Assembly: GCF_932526225.1 (NCBI RefSeq)
Contig: NC_064047.1
Location: 7,875,501-7,935,500 of the forward strand
Length of the DNA stretch: 60,000 nt
Origin: Nematostella vectensis
Taxonomy: Eukaryota > Cnidaria > Anthozoa > Actiniaria > Edwardsiidae
Direction: 5' to 3'
A program made the position numbers and the translations under genes. Within the stretch, counting starts at the first letter, position 1. Every line of letters begins with the position of its first letter. Below the pieces are notes generated by a model. That model had not been told where the DNA came from. It searched no databases and saw only the letters and a list, made by a program, of their open reading frames with translations. Below are positions 42,201-51,200 of the stretch, in pieces.

Positions 42201-45200
42201 CAAACATGTAAAGAACACCAACTGATTAGCGCTCAAAAAAGGAAATAACGCCAACCAATCAGCGCCCTAACAACGTACGAACATCCACCAATCAGCGCTC
42301 AAACAAGGCTAGAAAACCCACCAATCAGCGCTCAAACAGGGTAAGAACACCCACCAATCAGGCTCAAACAGGGTAAGAACACCCACCAATCAGGCTCAAA
42401 CAGGGTAAGAACACCCACCAATCAGGCTCAAACAGGGTAAGAACACCCACCAATCAGCGCTCAAACAGGGTAAGAACACCCACCAATCAGGCTCAAACAG
42501 GGTAAGAACACCCACCAATCAGGCTCAAACAGGGTAAGAGCACCCACCAATCAGCGCTCAAACAGGGTAAGAACACCCACCAATCAGGCTCAAACAGGGT
42601 AAGAACACCCACCAATCAGCGCTCAAACAGGGTAAGAACACCCACCAATCAGCGCTCAAACAGGGTAAGAACACCCACCAATCAGGCTCAAACAGGGTAA
42701 GAACACCCACCAATCAGCGCTCAAACAGGGTAAGAACACCCACCAATCAGCGCTCAAACAGGGTAAAAACACCCACCAATCAGCGCTCAAACAGGATAAG
42801 AATACCCACCAATCAGCGCTCAAACAGGATAAGAATACCCACCAATCAGCGTTCAAACAGGATAAGAACACCCACCAATCAGCGCTCAAACAGGGTAAAA
42901 ACACCCACCAATCAGCGCTCAAACAGGGTAAAAACACCCACCAATCAGCGCTCAAACAGGATAAGAATACCCACCAATCAGGCTCAAACAAGGTAAGAAT
43001 ACCCACCAATCAGGCTTAAACAAGGTGAGAATGCCACCGATTAGCGCTCAAACAAGGCACGATTACACGGGATTGATTTTCTATCTTTAACATATTGAAT
43101 CTTTGATCTTGGTCAGCAGAGTGACACACGAAAGATATCAGACCTTTACCAGCACATGCGCGACGAATATGGCTTAACCCCCGACGCGCAGACCCTGGAC
43201 AGTGCGACCGCTGACCAAGCAAAAGAGCAAGACAGCGCAACCTTTCCCGATGAAAAGAGCGACGGAGAAAATGTAGATATTGAAGAGGATGTTCCCCTGT
43301 GGAAAGACAACGAGGAAAAGCAGGTGCGGTAGGAGTGAAAAATTTCGAGCTAAAATTTTGCTTTGGTTGTTTTTGTTGTTTGAAAATTATTCCGCCCGAA
43401 AATTTTTCCGCCCAAAGATGTCTTCATATATTCGACAGACAGTCACGTAGTATTTGTTTTTGGACTTTCCCTTTCAAAGCACTGAAATTATGCTTCAGTA
43501 CGCGGCACTATGATCGACAATAAGAGCATATTTGAGTCAGGCGCATGCTGTTCACAGTTTTCTTGATTGTATCAGAAAGCCATTTTAGTCCTTCCAATTT
43601 GAAACCCTGGGTCGGACTTGATTTTCCACAAAAATTGCCCTTGCTTTATTTTATGTCTTTGCCGTTCGCTATTGAAATGCACTTTTCTTCTCAGTGCATT
43701 TATTTGCGGCTGTGAAACACGGGGTCTTAAAAGCCCCATTTTATGCCAATCTGGGTGGTATCCATAATACATTAAGTACGTAATTTTTATCTGTTAAATC
43801 TAAAAGTAAGTTTGTTGTTCTTCATTATTTGTTTCGAGGTATATTTTCCTTTTACCCAATCAAATTGATTTTTTAAGCAACTACGCACCGACCACATAAT
43901 CCTCTATCACAGGAAGCCCAAAAGCACCAAAGGTCGCTTCCCCAAGCTACGGATACCGAAATGAAGCCACAGGAAGACCGTCATGCTGAAGCTCAAGACG
44001 AGGAGCGAGACTCTGTAAAAGAGAAAAATCGTCAGCGGTCTGACGTAGAGAGACTGCGCAGTACATACCACGTGTCGGAGAGCTTCCTCGCCATGGATAA
44101 ACAGGTGAGATTGTTAAAACAGGGTTTTCATTTGGTAACAGCCATTTGTTTGCAAGAGTATAAGAATTAAATTTGTGTAATACAATGACTAGCCGTGCTA
44201 TACAATGACCAGCCAAAGTGAATTCCAATTTTACGTTTCTCACTTACTGATTGGCTAATATCGTCAATCTGGCCACGGTAGCACGCGTCGCAGAACATTA
44301 TAAGCGAACTTCAGTTGAGGACGTACACGAGTACGGGAATGACTTTATTGTTGATAGCTCCGTAGCCAAGGCCTTATCAATGGGAAGTATGTTATCTGTT
44401 GTTTTAAGAACGAAGGCATTGTTTCTAAGCCAATCACAGACCCCGAAGGCCTTGATTTGACTTGTTATGACGCTGCGTCTCTTCCTCCTCCCCCACCCCA
44501 GGGTGTTTCATTGGACGCGGACAAACTGCGGTCCGACTTGGAGCATCAGCTTGCGGTTTGGTCGCACTTGCACGCGGGATCACGTGACGAGCAGCTGTCC
44601 GCCCAGGAGGCGTGGCAGAAGTATGAGTTATTGACAGCTGGACTGGCTCAGGAACTATGTGAGCAGCTACGACTTGTGCTGGAACCTTCATTGGCAACTA
44701 AACTCAGGTAAGCGTAGCAGTGATACTCAAGAGTATCATTTATGATACAGTTGCAATACTACGTGCGCTCTTATTGGCTGACTCCTCGCCTCAACTATTA
44801 TTTTGTGCACATGAGGCCCCCATAGAATGCTTCCAGTCTGTTATGTTGGCAGCGTATCCTTGCCTCTTCCCATGTCCTCCATCCCGCACTGATCTTTTTC
44901 TCTCGCTACTGTTCTTCGCCAGGTGGTCTTAGACCTTTCTTTCTTCCTTTTCCCTTTAGTTGTTCACGATAGGGTACGTTGGTATGGCTCTTTTTGTTTT
45001 GTCGTAGAACATGTTCTATCATATTCCATCTTCTTCTCCTTAATCTCTTTTTGTTTTGTCGTAGAACATGTTCTATCATATTCCATCTTCTCCTTAATCT
45101 CTTTTTCTTTTGTCGTAGAACATGTTCTATCATACTCCATCTTCTTCTCCTTAATCTCTTTTTGTTTTGTCGTAGCACATGTTCTATCGTATTCCATCTT

Positions 45201-48200
45201 CTCCTTAATCTCTTTTTGTTTTGTCGTAGAACATGTTCTATCATACTCCATCTTCTTCTCCTTAATCTCTTTTTGTTTTGTCGTAGAACATGTTCTATCA
45301 TACTCCATCTTCTTCTCCTTAATCTCTTTTTGTTTTGTCGTAGAACATGTTCTATCATACTCCATCTTCTTCTCCTTAATCTCTTTTTGTTTTGTCGTAG
45401 AACATGTTCTATCATACTCCATCTTCTTCTCCTTAATCTCTTTTTGTTTTGTCGTAGAACATGTTCTATCATATTCCATCTTCTTCTCCATAATTTTTTT
45501 TTGTTTTGTCGTAGAACATGTTCTATCATACTCCATCTTCTTCTCCTTAATCTCTTTTTGTTTTGTCGTAGCACATGTTCTATCATATTCAATCTTCTTC
45601 TCCTTAATCTCTTTTTGTTTTGTCGTAGCACATGTTCTATCATATTCCATCTTCTTCTTTTTAATCTCTTTTTGTTTTGTCGTAGCACATGTTCTATCAT
45701 ATTCCATCTTCTTCTCCTTAATCTCTTCACTGAGCAATCCCTGCAGTACTCTGTTGATAACGTGATCTTTCCGACAGAGCCAAAAAACTTTTCCCAAAAT
45801 AAGGTCTGGTTATCTTCGGTAAGCTTGAATTTTTGCATAGAGGTTGCTTATGTTATGTAAACCAACATATTAAAAAGTGTTTTTTAATGGATCTTCGAGA
45901 TATGAGGCTTGAAGTGCAATTTTCAAATGCTCAAAGTATGAATTCTCCTTGCTTTTAGGGAGAAGTGGAATCTTATAATTCAGGTGAATACTCTAAATGC
46001 TGAAAAAGACAGCACGATATAGTTATATGCCTCCTGCGTACGGCATGTCTTAGCCCTGAATTTCACACGATTTTCGTAGTCGAACATTGTAGCGTAGTCG
46101 TAGGTTGATTTACAATCTACGACTCGAGTTGAAGAGGTGTCGCAGAAAACTAAGTCATGCTATCTAAAGCAGCCTTAATATTTTGTGTGACTTGTCTGAG
46201 CATGTAATTGATTGCGTGACGTGTGTATGACAGGGGTGACTACCGAACTGGCAAGCGTCTGAACATGCGCAAAGTGATCCCGTATATTGCCAGCCAGTTC
46301 AGGAAGGACAAGATCTGGCTACGGCGCACAAAGCCGAGCAAGCGACAATACCAGATCATGGTGGCGGTGGATGATTCTTCCAGTATGGCCGATAACCACT
46401 CTAAACAGGTACATGACCACGCCCTACTGCAAAGGTATGGATGGGACCTCGATTTTTAGGGGTTGGGGGTGAGGGTAGCAAGCAACAGTATCAGGTCATG
46501 TAGTTACGACAATACTAGATCATGGTGAACAAGGAGCCGCCATTTTGTCATCCTAGCAAAATACCTTGTGCAAATTCAATATTTTCTATTGAATTTGGTA
46601 AATAAAGTTTGAAACTAGCTTTTAAGATGGTCATTTTGAGTTTTCTTTACATAATTTTTCTTTAAATATCAAATTAAACAACAACACAGGTGTGGCTGAC
46701 TTGGGATTAAGAATAGCTCGCGCGCTTACAAATTATAAAAAGACAGCTCCGACTCTTGCGTGACGCTTGTTAGAAATGTACGTAGTCCAGATCTTCTTAT
46801 GTCCATTTTTAACTCGTGAATGCTTGCAAAGCATTTACGAGTTATTGGAGGGACTTCTGTGTCACTCGATCGTCGGATCGATCATCCGTAAACTTTTTGT
46901 GGTCTTTTTGTGCTTTCGCAACACAGCAATTTTTTTTAATCTTCCTGTAAACTTCCGGTGACCAACTTCCGGTTAAAGCTTAGTACCATAAAAGAGCCTT
47001 GTCATCGACCTGTGACCGCTACGGTCATTACGTGATATAGCCATAAAGTATATATAAGCTAGTTTTTACAGAAAAGTCTTCGATGTGGGTTGAGTGTGCG
47101 CATGCGCCTTCGTCACTGACGTCAACCGATCTTCTACGGTTCAGTCCAATTCAAGTTGTTAGTTTACAAAACAAGTTAAATGCTAGCAAAGCTTTTAATT
47201 CTCCTTCTTCTAGTACTTGGAGATTCGCGTCTCTGGGTTTTCGCGTTATTTGTTTGAATTTGGCGGATAGCCAAAGCTGCGACTTTTAAAGTCAGAGAAA
47301 CACAAGGGAAAAGCCTCTGTTAGCAAGGCCTTTCTTTGCAGGGTAATAAAAGAAAGCCTCTGTTTGCAGGTCAAAGAAAAATAGTATGGAATTTCATAAG
47401 TTGTTTTTTCAATAATTCTTTTTGTATAAGTTAGGTGCTAAATATCAAACAAAACTCGTTCAAACACGCTTTGTATTCATCAAGAAACGATCAATAACGA
47501 TTTTGCGAATTTCTAGAATGTTGACATGCTTAAAATACATATGGCTGCAGCTTGAATAATTATGTCGGGTATTTAACTTCTGTTTCCGGAGAGAATAGGG
47601 CGAAATTTGGCATGCTAACAAAAGCAGTTCGAACGGTGAGATACCAATTAGGATAAAAACTAATTTTACTCAGAGGTTACTTCGGCAATGCATCGGTGGT
47701 ATAGTGGTTCTGTCGCTTGTCTAAGACGTCAGAGACCGGATGTACGATCCCTATTTGTGACGTCTAAGCTTTTTTTTTTTTACGTTTTATGATGATAAAA
47801 AAATAATCAAACTGTTCTTGGTCTTTCATCACATCGAAAAGAAAGGACATTGTTATGTACTCCCAGCATCTTGGACGTGTTCATCCTTTGTTCAAAATTC
47901 ATTTTGTATATGTTTTATGCACACAAGAAAATAACTAGAAAAACAAATTTGCATTCACGAGTTGGCTCACAGAGCCCTTTGATTTCATTTCAGCTCGCGT
48001 TCGAGTCTCTTGCTGTGATCAGCAAAGCTTTGACTCGACTGGAGGCTGGGGAATTAGGCGTCTGCAGGTACGTGCCATGATGGAATATCGTCCGCTAGTG
48101 ACCCCCCCCCCCCCCCCCCAAGTGGTCTATCATCAATGATGTATTCTGATTGGTTAACCTACTAGTTAAAGCGGCATTGTGACTAGTTAACTTTATTAAA

Positions 48201-51200
48201 ATCCGGGCTATTAAACAGGCCATCTGCTTTAAGTTATCAGTCACATCCTCAAAGAAACTTCCAATAGACACAAACTGCTTTAACAATTTTAAAATATTTT
48301 CGCGTTTTCCTTTAGAAATCATCGGAGATTATTACGTAATCAACCGAAAGTAAACATTTTACTGATATAGCATATTAGATCCTTTATTTCTCTGATTCGT
48401 TGCAGTTTCGGCGAATCAGTAAAGCTGTTACATCCGCCGCACGAGCCATTTACGGATCAAAGTGGGGCCAAGATCTTACAGCAGTTTACCTTTGACCAGA
48501 AAAAGACCAAGATCGCGCAGGTTTGTGGTAACCTATCCAGTCACTCTTCTTTGGAATATTTCGAGCTTAATGACATGAAATGGTTATTACTCTGGCCTGG
48601 AAGTCCGAATAAGTTCGGTCCAGTGTAAGCGCCAGTCGCTTTTCTATGCAATGTCTCTAGCTTAATTAATGGCATGAAATGGTTATTACTCTAGGCTGGT
48701 AGCGCAAATAAGTGCGGTCAGTGTTAGCGCCAGTCTCTAAGCTGGCCTATTCTCAAGCCACTATCAAACAGAGAAGAGTGCCCCAACTCTCATACATGTT
48801 CAACCCTGTAGCTAATGAGTGTTTCCACCGTTTGATGGCGTTAAAGAGCGTTAATAAGGATACTTTAATCAGCAGTTATCAAAAAGTTTAAAGTTAAATC
48901 ACCGATTGATAAATCATGTCCTAAAACGGTTATTTTCTTAAATACGTAACACTCAATGGAATGAGATAATGAAACTTTCATAGCAGGGTATTCGTAAGAG
49001 GTGACAGTTGAGCAGGGTGTCTGTAATAGCGGGGTGTCCGTAATAGCGGGGTGTCCGTAATAGCAGGGTGTCCGTAATAGCGGGGTGTCCGTAATAGCAG
49101 AAAGCCCTTACAGTGAGGACACAGAAAGCGGGCCATGCTGAACAACTTTGACCAATTAGGATCGGCTTGAACACCGTAAACATTTTGAAAAAAAAGTTCA
49201 GCCAATGAGAAACGCCGGACGTTGTTTATTTGACCTCTTACGTGTAGTCGACCATTTTTTTCTGTCGACTGAGCGTGGGAACACCCTAACCTGATTGGCT
49301 GGAAGTGTTCGTAACAGAAAAGTGTTCGTAACAGAAAAGTGTTCCTAACAGAAAAGTGAAGGTAATCAAAGAGGGCACATAATAGCATAGTGCCCGTAAA
49401 AGCAGAGTTCCCATTATAGCATAGTGCCCGTAATAGCATAGTGCCCGTAATAGCATAGTGCCCGTAATGGCATAGTGCCCGTAATAGAAAAGTGCCCGTA
49501 ATAGCAGAGTGCCCGTAATAGCAGAGTGCCCGTAATAGCATAGTGCCCGTAATAGCATAGTGCCCGTAATAGCAGAGTGCCCGTAATAGCAGAGTGCCCG
49601 TAATAGCAGAGTGCCCGTAATAGCAGAGTGCCCGTAATAGCAGAGTGCCCGTAATAGCAGAGTGCCCGTAATAGAACAGTGCCCGTAATAGCAGAGTGCC
49701 CGTAATAGCAGAGTGCCCGTAATAGCATAGTGCCCGTAATAGCAGAGTGCCCGTAATAGCAGAGTGCCCGTAATAGCAGAGTGCCCGTAATAGCATAGTG
49801 CCCGTAATAGCATAGTGCCCGTAATGGCATAGTGCCCGTAATAGCAGAGTGCCCGTAATAGCATAGTGCCCGTAATAGCAGAGTGCCCGTAATAGCAGAG
49901 TGCCCGTAATAGCAGAGTGCCCGTAATAGCAGAGTGCCCGTAATAGAAGAGTGCCCGTAATAGAAGAGTGCCCGTAATAGCAGAGTGCCCGTAATAGAAC
50001 AGTGCCCGTAATAGAACAGTGCCCGTAATAGCAGAGTGCCCGTAATAGCAGAGTGCCCGTAATAGCAGAGTGCCCGTAATAGCAGAGTGCCCGTAATAGC
50101 AGAGTGCCCGTAATAGCAGAGTGCCCGTAATAGCAGAGTGCCCGTAATAGCAGAGTGCCCGTAATAGCAGAGTGCCCGTAATAGCAGAGTGCCCGTAATA
50201 GCAGAGTGCCCGTAATAGAAGAGTGCCCGTAATAGAAGAGTGCCCGTAATAGCAGAGTGCCCGTAATAGCAGAGTGCCCGCAATAGCAGAGTGCCCGTAA
50301 TAGCAGAGTGCCCGTAATAGCAGAGTGCCCGTAATAGCAGAGTGCCCGTAATAGAAGAGTGCCCGTAATAGCAGAGTGCCCGTAATAGCAGAGTGCCCGT
50401 AATAGCAGAGTGCCCGTAATAGCAGAGTGCCCGTAATAGCAGAGTGCCCGTAATAGCAGAGTGCCCGTAATAGCAGAGTGCCCGTAATAGCAGAGTGCCC
50501 GTAATAGCAGAGTGCCCGTAATAGAAGAGTGCCCGTAATAGAAGAGTGCCCGTAATAGAAGAGTGCCCGTAATAGAAGAGTGCCCGTAATAGAAGAGTGC
50601 CCGTAATAGAAAAGTGCCCGTAATAGCATAGTGCCCGTAATAGCAGATTGCCTGTAATAGCATAGTGCCCGTAAGAGCATAGTGCCCGTAATAGAAAAGT
50701 GCTCGTAATAGCAGAGTGACCGTAATAGCAGGGTTTCATAGCAGTGTGCCCGTAATAGCATAGTGCCCGTAATAGAAAAGTGCCCGTAATAGCATAGTGC
50801 TCGTAATAGCATAGTGCTCGTAATAGCATAGTGCTCGTAATAGCATAGTGCTCGTAATAGCATAGTGCCCGTAATAGCATAATGCCCGTAATAGAAAAGT
50901 GCCCGTAATAGAAAAGTGCTCGTAATAGCAGAGTGACCGTAATAGAGTGCCCGTAATAGAAAAGTGCCAATAATAGCAAAGTGACCGTAATAGCAGAGTG
51001 CCCGTAATAGAAAAGTGCTCGTAATAGCAGGGATTCCGTAAAAGCAGGGTGCCCATGAGGTGCTCGTGACTCTGTTGCTTCTCTCGATACAGCTTGTTGA
51101 CACGTGTACAAGTTTGATGTTGACGTCAAGGTCCCGGATGCAGTCCGGTCCACGCGTGGACACCTCGCAGCTGCTGCTGATCGTGTCTGATGGGCGTGGC

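Noticed and set aside
44906-45860. Overlapping open frames on both strands (277-310 codons)
   Set aside because: Products of the about 57-bp array. Both strands and several frames are open at once.
47690-47765. Functional tRNA-Asp
   Set aside because: The acceptor stem does not pair and the anticodon stem is weak. Treated as a relic or SINE head.
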